Shown one piece after another: positions 25,461 through 34,696 of a DNA stretch of 64,000 nt (its first letter is position 1; the number at the start of each line of letters is the position of its first letter). Below the pieces are notes generated by a model. It ran no database searches. It was not told the origin of the DNA and worked only from the letters and a program-made list of their open reading frames with translations. The position numbers and the translations under genes were made by a program. Source of the DNA: Bradyrhizobium sp. CCBAU 51765 (GTDB lineage Bacteria > Pseudomonadota > Alphaproteobacteria > Rhizobiales > Xanthobacteraceae). The stretch spans positions 1,539,001-1,603,000 of the forward strand of contig NZ_CP030038.1 of the NCBI RefSeq assembly GCF_015291725.1, given 5' to 3'.

Positions 25461-26666
25461 CTATCCCACCGCCCCGTTCGACCGCAGCTGCTTGATCGCC
25501 GCCTCGTCGTATCCCGCTCCGCGCAAAATTTCGTCACTGTGCTCGCCGACGGCGGGCGGCTTGCGCGGCTGCACCTTCTTCGCGCCGTCGATCCAGATCG
25601 GGCTGTTGATGGTGAGCATGGTGTCGTTCTCGAACGGCACCAGCACCTCGTTGTCGAGCATCTGCTTGTCGTTCGGGATGTCGTCGAGAATGGCAACGAC
25701 GCCGAACACGAGGCCGTTTCCGTCGAGGATCTCCCGCCATTCGGCGAGATTCCTGGTCGCGAAAGTGTCGTCCAGAATCCTGATCAGTTCGACCGAGCGG
25801 GCGTGACGGTCGGCCTTGGTGGCGAAGCGGGGATCGTTGATCAAATCCTCGCGTCCGAGGCAGCGGGCCAGCGTCGGAAACTGCTTCTCCTCGTTGAGCA
25901 GCGACAGGATCAGCCAGCGACCGTCCTTGCACTGATAGTGGTTGGCGACCGCGTTCAGCGCGCGCTCGCGTGGCCGTCGCTCGCCGAACTTGGAGCCGCA
26001 GAGCTTTGCCTGCGCCAGCACGCTCGCCGCCCACACCCCGTTCGCCATCAAATTGGAGGCGACGTGCGAGCCCTTGCCGGTCTTCTCGCGCTGGTAGAGC
26101 GCGGTGACGATGGCGCCGTAGAACGCCATGGCGCAGGGATGGTCGCCCATGCCGGCGACCGAGCGCGCCGGCGTGGTGTCGGTGTCGGCGCGGACGAGGT
26201 CCATCAGGCCGGAGCGGGCCCAATAGGCGTTGCTGTCGAAACCGGGCTTGTTGGCTTCCTCGCCCTTCTCGCCATAGCCGGTGAAGGACGCATAGATCAG
26301 CCGGTCGTTGAGATGGGCGAGATGGTCGTAGGTGATGCCGAGCTTGGCGCGCACCGGCGGCGGCATGTTGGTGATGAAGACGTCGGCCTCTTCCACCAGC
26401 TTGTAAAGCACGGCCTGCGCTTCGGGCTTGGATAGATCGAGTGCGATGCTCTTCTTGTTGCGGGCCTCCAGCAGCCAGGCGAAATTGTGTTCGCCGGTCG
26501 GATAGCCCGGCAAATTGGGCAGGTTGCGGTAGGGGTCGCCGGCGCCGGGCGGCTCGATCTTGATCACGTCTGCGCCGAAATCCGACAGCACGGTCGCCGC
26601 CGCCGGTGCTGCGATGAAGCTGGCGCAGTCCAGAACCTTCAGCCCCGCAAAAATGCCCTTGTCCAT
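25461..26666 (-). CDS. CaiB/BaiF family III CoA transferase
   Basis: The 401-residue protein begins with the family N-terminus (GLKVLDCASFIAAPAAATVL, FGADVIKIEPPGAGDPYR). Family III enzymes move CoA between carboxylic acids through an aspartyl thioester. The region that normally carries the catalytic Asp reads HVASNLMANGVWA, with Asn where the Asp is expected; a CaiB relative in this window (44865-45968) reads ISMFDVMADW with the Asp. Either this is a subfamily using another residue or it is not a standard transferase. It stands alone, convergent with the TetR gene. Confidence 0.9.
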   Translation of the reverse strand: MDKGIFAGLKVLDCASFIAAPAAATVLSDFGADVIKIEPPGAGDPYRNLPNLPGYPTGEHNFAWLLEARNKKSIALDLSKPEAQAVLYKLVEEADVFITNMPPPVRAKLGITYDHLAHLNDRLIYASFTGYGEKGEEANKPGFDSNAYWARSGLMDLVRADTDTTPARSVAGMGDHPCAMAFYGAIVTALYQREKTGKGSHVASNLMANGVWAASVLAQAKLCGSKFGERRPRERALNAVANHYQCKDGRWLILSLLNEEKQFPTLARCLGREDLINDPRFATKADRHARSVELIRILDDTFATRNLAEWREILDGNGLVFGVVAILDDIPNDKQMLDNEVLVPFENDTMLTINSPIWIDGAKKVQPRKPPAVGEHSDEILRGAGYDEAAIKQLRSNGAVG

Positions 26667-26781
26667 CGCGGCGTTGCTCCCTCGCTCTTGTCGTTTCCCG
26701 CGCGCTGGAATTGGCGCGGGCCGGTGATGGGAGCATTAGACCGATGTTTCCGCGGGATGCAACGGCGCCGGGCGCAGGGCC

Positions 26782-29781
26782 TCACTCCTCCCCCGCAAGC
26801 AATGCAGCATTGCCGCCGGCTGCTGCGGTGTTGATTGTCACCGTCTGCTCGGTTGCAAAGCGCGCGAGGTAGTTCGGGCCACCGGCCTTCGGGCCGGTTC
26901 CGGACAGGCCGTTGCCGCCGAACGGCTGCACGCCAACCACGGCGCCGATCATGTTGCGGTTGACGTAGATGTTGCCGACCTGGGTGCGGTCGATGATCGC
27001 CTCGATGGTGTCGTCGATGCGGGAATGGACGCCGAGGGTGAGCCCGTAGCCGGTGCGCTCGATCGCATGCAGGACGCGTTCGAGGTTCTCGGCGCGATAG
27101 CGTACGACATGAAGGATCGGGCCAAACACCTCCTCGGTGAGCTGACCGGGCTCCCTGAGCTCGAAGATGTGCGGCGCGACGAAGCAGCCGCCCGGCGCCT
27201 GGCCTGCAAAGTGCAGCCGCGCCTCGCGCTTCATCCGCGCGATGTGCGCGTCGAGGCGCTGCTTGGCCTCCTCGTCGATCACCGGCCCGACATGGGTCGC
27301 AACGTCGGAGGGATCGCCGATCTTCAACTCGCGCGCGGCGCCCGCGATCATCTCGATCATGCGGTCGGCGACGTCCTCCTGCACGAACAGCAGCCGGAGC
27401 GCCGAGCAGCGTTGGCCGGCTGAACGGAAGGCCGAGGTCACGACGTCGTCGGCGACCTGCTCGGGCAGCGCGGTGGCATCCGCGATCATTGCGTTGATGC
27501 CGCCGGTCTCCGCGATCAGCGGCACGATCGGCCCGTCCTTGGCGGCGAGAGTCCGGTTGATCAAGCGTGCCACCTCGGTCGAGCCGGTGAAGACCACACC
27601 CGCAATGTCAGCGTGCGCGGTCAGCACGGCCCCGATGCGGCCATCGCCGGTGACGAGGTGCAGCGCGCTCTTGGGGACGCCCGCCTCGTGCAGCAGGGCC
27701 ACGGCCTCGCGCGCGATGCGCGGCGTCTGCTCGGCGGGCTTTGCGACGACGCTGTTGCCGGCCATCAGCGCGGCCGTGACCTGTCCCAGGAAAATCGCCA
27801 GCGGAAAATTCCAGGGCGAGATCGCGACGAACACGCCGCGGCCGCGCAAGGTGAGCGCGTTGCTCTCGCCGGTCGGGCCCGGCATGGCAGCCTCGCCCCC
27901 GAACAGCTTGCGGCCCTGCGCGGCATAGTAGCGGCAGAAGTCGGCAGCCTCGCGCAGTTCCGACAGCGCGTCGTCAAGCGTCTTGCCGCCCTCGGCTTGC
28001 AGCAGCGCGATGAAGTGAGCGCCGCGGCTCTCCAGCAGGTGCGCGGCCTGCTCCAACGCCGCCGCGCGCGCACCCGCCGGCGTGCGGCTCCAGGCGGCAA
28101 AGCCGGCGCGTGCCGCGGCGACCGCCGCATTGGCCTGATCCGGCGAGGCATCGGCGATTGCCTCGAGGCGGGCCGTCTCGGCCCTGACGTCGGTCAGCAA
28201 CCGGTCGAGCGCGGCGCGTTCGCCGAATTCGATGCCGCGCGAATTGCGCCGGTCCGGCGCGAAGAGATCGCAGGGCAATGGGATTTTTGGATGAGCCGCC
28301 GCCTGCGGCCGGACGACGGCGTCTGCCGGACGCTGCAACAGCGCAGACACCGGCACGCGATAGTCGGCGGCCTGCGCCACGAAGGACGAGTTCGCGCCGT
28401 TCTCGAGCAGCCGCCGCACCAGATAAGCGAGCAGATCACGATGGCTGCCGACCGGCGCATAGGTGCGGTAGGCGATGTCCGGGTGATCTTTTGCCAGCTG
28501 CTCGTACAGCGCTTCGCCCATGCCATGCAGGCGCTGGAATTCGAAGCCGCCGCTGCCGGCGGCAAGCTCCAGCACGGTCGCGACCGTCAGCGCGTTGTGG
28601 GTGGCGAATTGCGGGAAGATGCGGGGGCGCAAGGCCAGCAGCTTCGTCGCGCAGGCGACGTAGTTCAGATCCGTCATCGCCTTGCGCGTGAACACGGGAT
28701 AGCCGCCGAGCCCGCGCTCCTGCGCGCGCTTGATCTCCGTGTCCCAATAGGCCCCCTTGACCAGCCGCACCATCAGCTTGCGATCGTGTGCGCGGGCAAG
28801 CGCATCGACATAATCGATCACCGCGCCGGCGCGCTTCTGATAGGCCTGGATGGCCAGGCCAAATCCGTCCCAACCCGCTAGCGAGGCATCGGCCAACGTG
28901 GCCGCGATCACGTCGAGCGATAGCTCCAGCCGATCGGCCTCTTCCGCGTCGACGGTGAAGTTGAGGTCATGGGCCTTGGCGCGCTGGGCGAGGTCGAGCA
29001 GCAGCGGCACCAATTCGGCCATCACGCGGCCGCGGCTGATCGCCTCGAAGCGCGGATGCAGCGCCGAGAGCTTGACCGAGATGCCGGGCCGGTCGGGCAG
29101 CGGATGGTTGCCTGCCGCCTTGCCGATCGTTTCAATGGCGCTGGCATAGGCGTCGAAGTAGCGCTTCGCATCCGCGGCCGTGCGCGCGCCTTCGCCGAGC
29201 ATGTCGAAGGAATAACGCGTCTTCTGGCCGGAGCGCGGCCGGCCCCGCTCCAGCGCCTGCTCGATGGTCTCGCCCAGCACGAAATGATTGCCCATCAATC
29301 GCATCGCCTGGCGCGTGGCGGTACGGACGGCCGGTGCGCCGAGCCGCTTCACGAGTCGGCCGATGGTGCCGTCGGGCGTCTCGCCGGGCTGGATCACGCG
29401 CGCGGAGAGGCCAAGCGCCCAGGCCGAGGCGTTGACCAGGAACGCGGTGGACTTGGTCTCGTGATGGATGAAGTCGCCTTCGCCGAGCTTGTCCTCGATG
29501 AACTGGTCGGCGGTGCGCGCGTCCGGCACGCGCAGCAGCGCCTCGGCCAGCACCATCAGCGCGAGCCCCTCTTTGGTCGAGAGTGCGAACTCCCGCAGCA
29601 TGTCCTCGACCCCGCCGAGCCGGTCGTCGCGCTTGCGGATCGCCTCGATCAGCCGCGTCGCGGTGCGGTCGATCCGCGCCTCCTGCGGCGGGGACAGCTG
29701 CGACGCCGGCAACAGGCGCGCGGCGATCTCGGTGTCGTCGGAGGCGTAAGGAGCGGAGAAGGGAGGCGGGGAGTTCGGCAT
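26782..29781 (-). CDS. putA: Bifunctional proline dehydrogenase / P5C dehydrogenase
   Basis: The 999-residue protein carries a proline dehydrogenase barrel (about residues 150-460; VKLSALHPRFE, RLVKGAYWDTEIKRAQERGL) and a C-terminal aldehyde dehydrogenase (about 530-985; Glu in IAETGGINAMI, catalytic Cys in SAGQRCSALRLLF). It oxidises proline to glutamate, delivering electrons to quinone and NAD. It lacks the N-terminal ribbon-helix-helix of E. coli PutA, so it is not its own repressor. The divergent Lrp-type gene most likely supplies regulation. The ATG at 29781 gives MPNSPPPFS; a longer frame begins upstream. Confidence 0.97.
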   Translation of the reverse strand: MPNSPPPFSAPYASDDTEIAARLLPASQLSPPQEARIDRTATRLIEAIRKRDDRLGGVEDMLREFALSTKEGLALMVLAEALLRVPDARTADQFIEDKLGEGDFIHHETKSTAFLVNASAWALGLSARVIQPGETPDGTIGRLVKRLGAPAVRTATRQAMRLMGNHFVLGETIEQALERGRPRSGQKTRYSFDMLGEGARTAADAKRYFDAYASAIETIGKAAGNHPLPDRPGISVKLSALHPRFEAISRGRVMAELVPLLLDLAQRAKAHDLNFTVDAEEADRLELSLDVIAATLADASLAGWDGFGLAIQAYQKRAGAVIDYVDALARAHDRKLMVRLVKGAYWDTEIKRAQERGLGGYPVFTRKAMTDLNYVACATKLLALRPRIFPQFATHNALTVATVLELAAGSGGFEFQRLHGMGEALYEQLAKDHPDIAYRTYAPVGSHRDLLAYLVRRLLENGANSSFVAQAADYRVPVSALLQRPADAVVRPQAAAHPKIPLPCDLFAPDRRNSRGIEFGERAALDRLLTDVRAETARLEAIADASPDQANAAVAAARAGFAAWSRTPAGARAAALEQAAHLLESRGAHFIALLQAEGGKTLDDALSELREAADFCRYYAAQGRKLFGGEAAMPGPTGESNALTLRGRGVFVAISPWNFPLAIFLGQVTAALMAGNSVVAKPAEQTPRIAREAVALLHEAGVPKSALHLVTGDGRIGAVLTAHADIAGVVFTGSTEVARLINRTLAAKDGPIVPLIAETGGINAMIADATALPEQVADDVVTSAFRSAGQRCSALRLLFVQEDVADRMIEMIAGAARELKIGDPSDVATHVGPVIDEEAKQRLDAHIARMKREARLHFAGQAPGGCFVAPHIFELREPGQLTEEVFGPILHVVRYRAENLERVLHAIERTGYGLTLGVHSRIDDTIEAIIDRTQVGNIYVNRNMIGAVVGVQPFGGNGLSGTGPKAGGPNYLARFATEQTVTINTAAAGGNAALLAGEE

Positions 29782-29895
29782 AACGTGTCCTGTGGCTGAA
29801 TGACAGGATAAGGCCAACGTTACCGTAGTTCGATAGACAAATTAGCCGGATTGCCTTAGAAAGTGAAGATAATTTCCAGTTTTGTCGGATATAAT

Positions 29896-30357
29896 ATGGA
29901 ACTTGATCGAGTCGACCGCAGAATCCTCTCGATTCTTCAGGAAGATGGGCGCATCGCCAATGTCGAGCTCGCCGAGCGCATCGGGCTGTCGCCAACGTCG
30001 ATCGGCGAACGGCTGAAGCGCTTGCAGCGCGAGGGTTTTGTCGAAGGCTATGGTGCGCGGCTCAACCCGCACCGGCTCGGACTTGGCCTGTTGGTGTTCG
30101 TGGAGGTGCTGCTCGACAAGACCACGCCCGACAATTTCGAGCGCTTTGCACGCGCGGTGAAGCTCGCGCCCGAGGTGCTGGAGTGTCACATGGTTGCCGG
30201 CGGCTTCGACTATCTTGTGAAGGCGCGGCTTGCGGACATGGCCGCCTATCGACGCTTTCTCGGCGAGACCCTGCTGTCGATGCCGGGCGTGCGCGAGACG
30301 CGGACCTATGCGGTGATGGAGGAGATCAAGCGCGACGCACCGTTGCCGGTAGGCTGA
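29896..30357 (+). CDS. putR: Lrp/AsnC family regulator, likely proline-responsive activator of putA
   Basis: The 153-residue protein has an N-terminal helix-turn-helix (RIANVELAERIGLSPTSIGE) and a C-terminal RAM ligand-binding domain (VLECHMVAGGFDYLVKARLA). In alphaproteobacteria, Lrp-type regulators divergent from putA (PutR) activate it with proline; the 114-base AT-richer intergenic region here fits that scheme. The ATG at 29896 gives MELDRVDRRIL, the usual family start. A GTG at 29863 in the same frame is an alternative. The name is given from context. Confidence 0.9.
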   Translation: MELDRVDRRILSILQEDGRIANVELAERIGLSPTSIGERLKRLQREGFVEGYGARLNPHRLGLGLLVFVEVLLDKTTPDNFERFARAVKLAPEVLECHMVAGGFDYLVKARLADMAAYRRFLGETLLSMPGVRETRTYAVMEEIKRDAPLPVG

Positions 30358-30527
30358 CGACATGCCGTCGCGATTGTCATTGCTGTGGCGTGGACAAGCG
30401 GTCATCCAAGGAAAAATAACTATCCCCGTGCAATCGCAACGCCTGTCGTCGACTGCACTGGCCGTCCTTCAAAATTTTCTTGGCCCGGCTCCCGGATTGG
30501 TCCAGGAGGCAGCAAATGCTGGCGGGC

Positions 30528-30728
30528 TTATACTTTGAGGTTTTCTGCGGAGGTCTTGCCCCGGTTTGCGATCTCTTCGTATTCCACCGTCTGTCCCTCG
30601 TTGAGGGTCGACAGACCGGCTTTCTGCACTGCCGAGATATGCACGAACACATCCTTGCCCCCCGACGCAGGCTGGATAAATCCATAACCCTTCGTCGGGT
30701 TGAACCACTTGACCGTACCTTTAGCCAT
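30528..30728 (-). CDS. Cold shock protein (CspA family)
   Basis: The 66-residue protein is one OB-fold cold shock domain with RNP1 KGYGFIQ and RNP2 DVFVHIS (starting [14 protein letters not shown]). It binds single-stranded RNA and DNA and may act as an RNA chaperone. The start is the ATG at 30728. About 200 bases lie upstream before the next gene; cold shock mRNAs often carry long structured leaders, but I cannot show one here. Confidence 0.97.
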   Translation of the reverse strand: MAKGTVKWFNPTKGYGFIQPASGGKDVFVHISAVQKAGLSTLNEGQTVEYEEIANRGKTSAENLKV

Positions 30729-30934
30729 CACGACTTCTCCGCGGGTCTTCCTCCAAGATCGCGAACCGCCAGTCCCCGCCAACCGGCCGGTTCGGTCCTA
30801 CAGGATACGCGGAATGTGGCAGGCTTGGTAGCTCAAACCACATCGGCATTTCGCTGAATTCCGCTCAACTTCGCGGCGTTTTTGCCGGTTTTGCCCGTTT
30901 CGCGGTCAAATGTCCGTACGCATTTCCCCATCCG

Positions 30935-31243
30935 TCAATACGTCGCAGCCAGATAGTCGACGATCTTGCCGACATCGGCATCGTCGATCGGCGCGCCATA
31001 GACCTTGATCATCTTCGTCACCTCGGCCTGCCAGAAGCCCTTCTTGTCCTTCATCGGCGGCTGCGTGGCGATGTAGTCGGACGAGTGGCAGGCGCTGCAA
31101 TTGCCCTGCACGACCTCGAGATTGGGACCGGGCTTGAAGGCGGCGACCTCGTCGGGAGTCTTGTAATTGACCGGCGCGGCAAGTGCCGAGCCCGCCACGG
31201 CGGCAAGGGCGAGCGTGATGGCGAGGAGAACGGTGCGCTGCAT
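30935..31243 (-). CDS. sorB: Sulfite dehydrogenase cytochrome c subunit
   Basis: The 102-residue protein has a signal peptide (RTVLLAITLALAAVAGSALA) and one haem c site (CSACHSSDY). It accepts electrons from the SorA molybdenum subunit in the periplasm and passes them on to the respiratory chain. An AAGGAG site spaced 7 bases from the second ATG favours the start at 31243 over the ATG at 31249. The gene follows sorA directly. Its length matches SorB of Starkeya novella. Confidence 0.93.
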   Translation of the reverse strand: MQRTVLLAITLALAAVAGSALAAPVNYKTPDEVAAFKPGPNLEVVQGNCSACHSSDYIATQPPMKDKKGFWQAEVTKMIKVYGAPIDDADVGKIVDYLAATY

Positions 31244-31255
31244 GATCATTCTCCT

Positions 31256-32455
31256 TCAGGCGACCGTCACGCGGACGGTTTCGACGACGTTGCGCAGATA
31301 GCCCGCCGGATTCCAGCGCGGCGTGTCCGGCTGGGTCTCGCCGCCATTGCCGGTGGCACGGACCTTGAGCTCGTGGCTGCCGGCGGCGAGCTTCACCGGC
31401 AGCTTCCATTCGCGGAAGGCGTATTTGCCGAGGTCCTTGCCGAGCTTTGCGCGGGTCCAGGTCTTGCCGCCGTCGGTGGAGACCTGGACTTCCTTGATGC
31501 CCTTGCCGCCGTCGAAGGCGATGCCGCGCAGGGTCGTGGCGCCTGCCTTCAGCTTCGCGCCGTCGGGCACGCTGGTGATGAAGGAGCGGATGGTGAAGCG
31601 GTTGATCGGGATGGTCGCCTTCGGCGCGGTGCCCGGTTCGACCGCGTTGTTCGGCGTATCGGGAATGCGATAGGCCGACTTCATCCAGAAGCCGTCATAG
31701 ACGTTGTCGATGACGGTGATCTCGTTGAGGTGTTTGACCCAGTAGGTGCCGAAATAGCCGGGCACGATCAGGCGCAGCGGGAAGCCGTTGAGGAACGGCA
31801 GGTCCTCGCCGTTCATGCCATAGGCCAGCATCACCTCGCCGTCGGTGGCGTGATCGAGATCGAGCGCCTTGACGAAATCGGGCGTCTTGTCGCTGACCGG
31901 TCCGTCCATCCCGCCAAACGTCACCTGCTTGGCGCCGCTCTGAACGCCGGCCATCGCCAGCACGGACTTCAGCGGCACGCCGCGCCAGCGCGCACAGCCC
32001 ATCGCGCCGTTGGCGAGCTGGCCGCCGGCGACGCGCGGCTCGAAGAAACCGCGGCTGTTGCCGGAGCACTGGTTGACGGCGACGAGCTCGGTCGCCTTCA
32101 TCTTCCTGATGTCCTTCAGCGAAAGTTTCAGCGGCTTGTCGACCTTGCCCTTGACCTCGAGCGTGAACTTGTCGGGGTCGAGATCGTAAGGCAGGTCGGC
32201 GAGGTGATAGCGCACGAAGAACGCGTTGTTCGGCGTGATCGGGCCGTCGTTGAACACGGCAAACGGCGTCTCGAGCTGCGGCGGCCGGCTGGTCAGGCCG
32301 ATCATCGGTCGCTTCTGCGGATATTTCACCAGCGGTCGTTCGCCATTGGCGAAGGGCAGGGTGACGGTGTCGAGCGCCAGCGCCTTGGTGGAGTTCAGTG
32401 TAGCCGCAACGGCGGCAAGGCCCGCTCCTTTGAGCAGGTCGCGTCGGTCGAACAT
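31256..32455 (-). CDS. sorA: Sulfite:cytochrome c oxidoreductase molybdenum subunit
   Basis: The 399-residue protein has a Tat signal (DRRDLLKGAGLAAVAATL), an Oxidoreductase molybdopterin-binding domain with the cofactor-ligand Cys in NQCSGNSRGFF, and a C-terminal dimerisation domain (about 280-395). It oxidises sulfite to sulfate in the periplasm. It lies just before sorB, as in Starkeya novella sorAB. Upstream by 182 bases on the same strand is a redox-type adenylate cyclase. An inverted repeat precedes the start codon. Confidence 0.94.
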   Translation of the reverse strand: MFDRRDLLKGAGLAAVAATLNSTKALALDTVTLPFANGERPLVKYPQKRPMIGLTSRPPQLETPFAVFNDGPITPNNAFFVRYHLADLPYDLDPDKFTLEVKGKVDKPLKLSLKDIRKMKATELVAVNQCSGNSRGFFEPRVAGGQLANGAMGCARWRGVPLKSVLAMAGVQSGAKQVTFGGMDGPVSDKTPDFVKALDLDHATDGEVMLAYGMNGEDLPFLNGFPLRLIVPGYFGTYWVKHLNEITVIDNVYDGFWMKSAYRIPDTPNNAVEPGTAPKATIPINRFTIRSFITSVPDGAKLKAGATTLRGIAFDGGKGIKEVQVSTDGGKTWTRAKLGKDLGKYAFREWKLPVKLAAGSHELKVRATGNGGETQPDTPRWNPAGYLRNVVETVRVTVA

Positions 32456-32482
32456 TCTGGTCTCCTCCCGGAGCTTTTCGTT

Positions 32483-32506
32483 GGATCGCGGTCATCACCG
32501 CGATCC
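32483..32506. promoter_or_regulatory. Perfect inverted repeat upstream of sorA
   Basis: Ten-base arms (GGATCGCGGT and complement) with a 4-base loop, 28-51 bases before the sorA start codon on the minus strand. No T-run follows, so it is more likely an operator or 5'-leader hairpin than a terminator for the cyclase gene. Confidence 0.5.
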
Positions 32507-32637
32507 TGCGCTCATCTGTCGCAACGATTTGAACGAAGTCAATTCGTGCTTTCGCAGCAGGCCCATGCCGCTGCGTTGCAGCAGCCCGGTGTTACGCGGT
32601 GCGAGGAGAGAGGGAGCGCACCTTCCGTGTGGCTGCC

Positions 32638-34371
32638 TTAAGCCGCCACCCGTTCGCCGCGATCCACCAGCGCCGCCAGCTCCCGCGCATCTGCAATCAC
32701 CCGCACCGCCATCGGCTCGTCGCGGCCGCGGATTGCGGCCTCCTGCTGCGGCAGGGCGTCGTCGGCGAGGTCCGCGGTGCGGAGGATTTCCTCCGAGACG
32801 ATCGCCTCGCAGGCCAGGGTCTTGGTCATGTCCTGCAGGCGGGCGGCGACGTTGACGGCATCGCCCAGCGCCGTGAAGACGATGTGGTCGCGATAGCCGA
32901 TGTCGCCGATGATGACCTCGCCGCCGTGGATGCCGATGCCGAAGCGGATCGGCTGGCGAAGATCGTGGCTCAGGAGCTCGTTGAGCTCGTCGATATGCGT
33001 GGCGATTCCGGCGGCGGCCTTCAGCGCCTGCCGGCACGCGGTTCGCGGCTCGGCCGACAGCCCGAACAGCGCCAGCATGCCGTCGCCGACGAACTGGTTC
33101 GGCAGGCCGCCATTCTCGATGACGGCCTGCGAGACGGCACCGAGGAAGCGGTTGACGATGAAGACCGTGTCGAATGGCAGCCGCTTCTCGGCAAGCTGCG
33201 TTGAGCCGCGCATGTCCACGAACAGGCTGACGAGATAGCGCTCCTGGCCGATGCTGGCGGGCGTCGAAGCCTGCGCATTCGCGGAGACTGTGTGCGGTGT
33301 GAAGAGCTGGAAGAAGGAGAGGTCGGAGGTCGGCCGCAGCTGGCAGGCGAGCCTGATCGAGGGATCGGAGGTGCCGACGCGGGTGAGCACGAAGGCTTCG
33401 CGCGGCGATGGCTCGGGCAGGGCGCCGTGGTCGCCGATGATCCGGATGCGGCAGGTCGAGCAGCGGGCGCGGCCGCCGCAGACGCTGGCATGCGGCACGT
33501 TGTGGCGCAGGCTCGCTTCCAGCACGGAGAGGCCTTTTGGCACGCGCACCGTCTTGCCGTTGCCGTAGGACAGCGCGATCATGCCGCCGCGCCGCTCGCG
33601 CAAGGCCCGCGCGCCGCGTGCCGCCAGCGCCAAGGCGAGCAATCCGAAATAGCCGATGGTGAGGCCGCCCGCGATGCGGTCGAGTGTGTTGCCTTCAGCG
33701 ACCGTGCCGACCTGATCGCGGGTGAGGTTCTGGCTACGCCATTCTCCATCCTCGCTCTCGACGGCGACGCTGCGGCCGCCCTGATAGATGCCGAGCAGCG
33801 CCAGCGTCGGGATCAGCACGGCGGCCGCGAGCAGATAGGGCGCCGCGCGCGTGAAGAACGGCTTCAGGCGAAGCCAGAAGAAAATGCCGATGCAGCCGTG
33901 CACCCATGCAATGAGGAGCAGGATCGTCATCTGCCAAAGCCGGCCCGGCGCTGCGACGAAGAACAGATAGAGCTCCTGCGGATAGAGCTTCTGATGATCG
34001 TACAGCGTGTAACCGAGCCGCACCCCGACCACGTGCCCCATGACCAGAGCGGGGATGCTCAGGCCCAGCACCAGCTGGAGCGGCTCGATCGTCCGCCAGC
34101 GGAACTGCCGGCGCTGATACAGGGCGTAGATGCCGAGTCCCATATGGGTGAGCGCAGCCGTGTAGAATACGATCGCGACGGGGAGGAACTGCCAGAACAG
34201 GGTATGATAGTAGACCCCGGCCTCCATGGCATCCACCGAGATGTTGCCGAGCGCATGGTTGAGGAAATGGCTGACCACATAGGCGAACAGGATGACGCCG
34301 CAGATGAGCCGCAGTTGCCGGACGCCGGTGGCGCGGACGAACTCGGGCATGTGTACGGGAGCGGTGGCCAT
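32638..34371 (-). CDS. cyaC: Redox-type class III adenylate cyclase with haem-b-like membrane anchor and 2Fe-2S domain (CyaC-like)
   Basis: The 577-residue protein has a six-helix membrane domain (about residues 17-255) with membrane His residues at 35, 39, 76, 113 and 158. A plant-type ferredoxin domain follows (about 262-350) with Cys298, 304, 307 and 343, in a CX5CX2C...C pattern. The C-terminal class III cyclase domain (about 378-545) has metal Asp386 (LFVDMRGST) and Asp430 (FVGDGML) and the Asn507/Arg511 pair. This matches S. meliloti CyaC, known as a quinone-responsive di-haem adenylate cyclase. It would make cAMP in response to the redox state of the quinone pool or cluster. sorAB follows on the same strand. 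Confidence 0.9.
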   Translation of the reverse strand: MATAPVHMPEFVRATGVRQLRLICGVILFAYVVSHFLNHALGNISVDAMEAGVYYHTLFWQFLPVAIVFYTAALTHMGLGIYALYQRRQFRWRTIEPLQLVLGLSIPALVMGHVVGVRLGYTLYDHQKLYPQELYLFFVAAPGRLWQMTILLLIAWVHGCIGIFFWLRLKPFFTRAAPYLLAAAVLIPTLALLGIYQGGRSVAVESEDGEWRSQNLTRDQVGTVAEGNTLDRIAGGLTIGYFGLLALALAARGARALRERRGGMIALSYGNGKTVRVPKGLSVLEASLRHNVPHASVCGGRARCSTCRIRIIGDHGALPEPSPREAFVLTRVGTSDPSIRLACQLRPTSDLSFFQLFTPHTVSANAQASTPASIGQERYLVSLFVDMRGSTQLAEKRLPFDTVFIVNRFLGAVSQAVIENGGLPNQFVGDGMLALFGLSAEPRTACRQALKAAAGIATHIDELNELLSHDLRQPIRFGIGIHGGEVIIGDIGYRDHIVFTALGDAVNVAARLQDMTKTLACEAIVSEEILRTADLADDALPQQEAAIRGRDEPMAVRVIADARELAALVDRGERVAA

Positions 34372-34696
34372 GATTCGCTTGTATCAGTTCACCAAGGAGA
34401 ACAGCCAGCGTAGCGTTTAATTCCTGATGTGGACAGGCTGCGGGATCACTTGCGCGGCAAGGAGCCACACACACCGCCGTCGTCCCGGACAAGCGCGCCC
34501 GCAAGTGCGTGCAGATCCGGGACCATAATCCCAGGGAGCGGTTCAGGGCCGGTTGGTAACTACGAGCCATCGCCAAACTCCGTCCTGTTGCCCTGGGTCC
34601 CGGGTCTGCGCTGACGCTTGCCCGGGACGATAGCGGGGGTTTGCGGCGCTACCCCCTGCATTGACTCCCCCTCTCAGGTTGGCGAAAAGCGCGGCC
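34372..34696. other. Intergenic stretch with a dispersed repeat
   Basis: These 325 bases between the divergent cyclase and glycosyltransferase genes hold a family C repeat (34478-34632). No convincing gene is present. The bases next to 34371 and 34697 should carry the two promoters; I cannot place boxes with confidence. Confidence 0.6.
34478..34632. repeat. Dispersed palindromic repeat, family C copy 1
   Basis: Outer arms CGTCGTCCCGG and CCCGGGACGAT, with inner facing blocks GATCCGGGACC and GGGTCCCGGGTC. Related copies at 42094-42235 and 63255-63383. Confidence 0.85.

Noticed and set aside
29890..29895. TATAAT directly before the start codon of the Lrp-type gene
   Set aside because: As a -10 box it would put the transcript start inside the gene; more likely part of an AT-rich regulator site.
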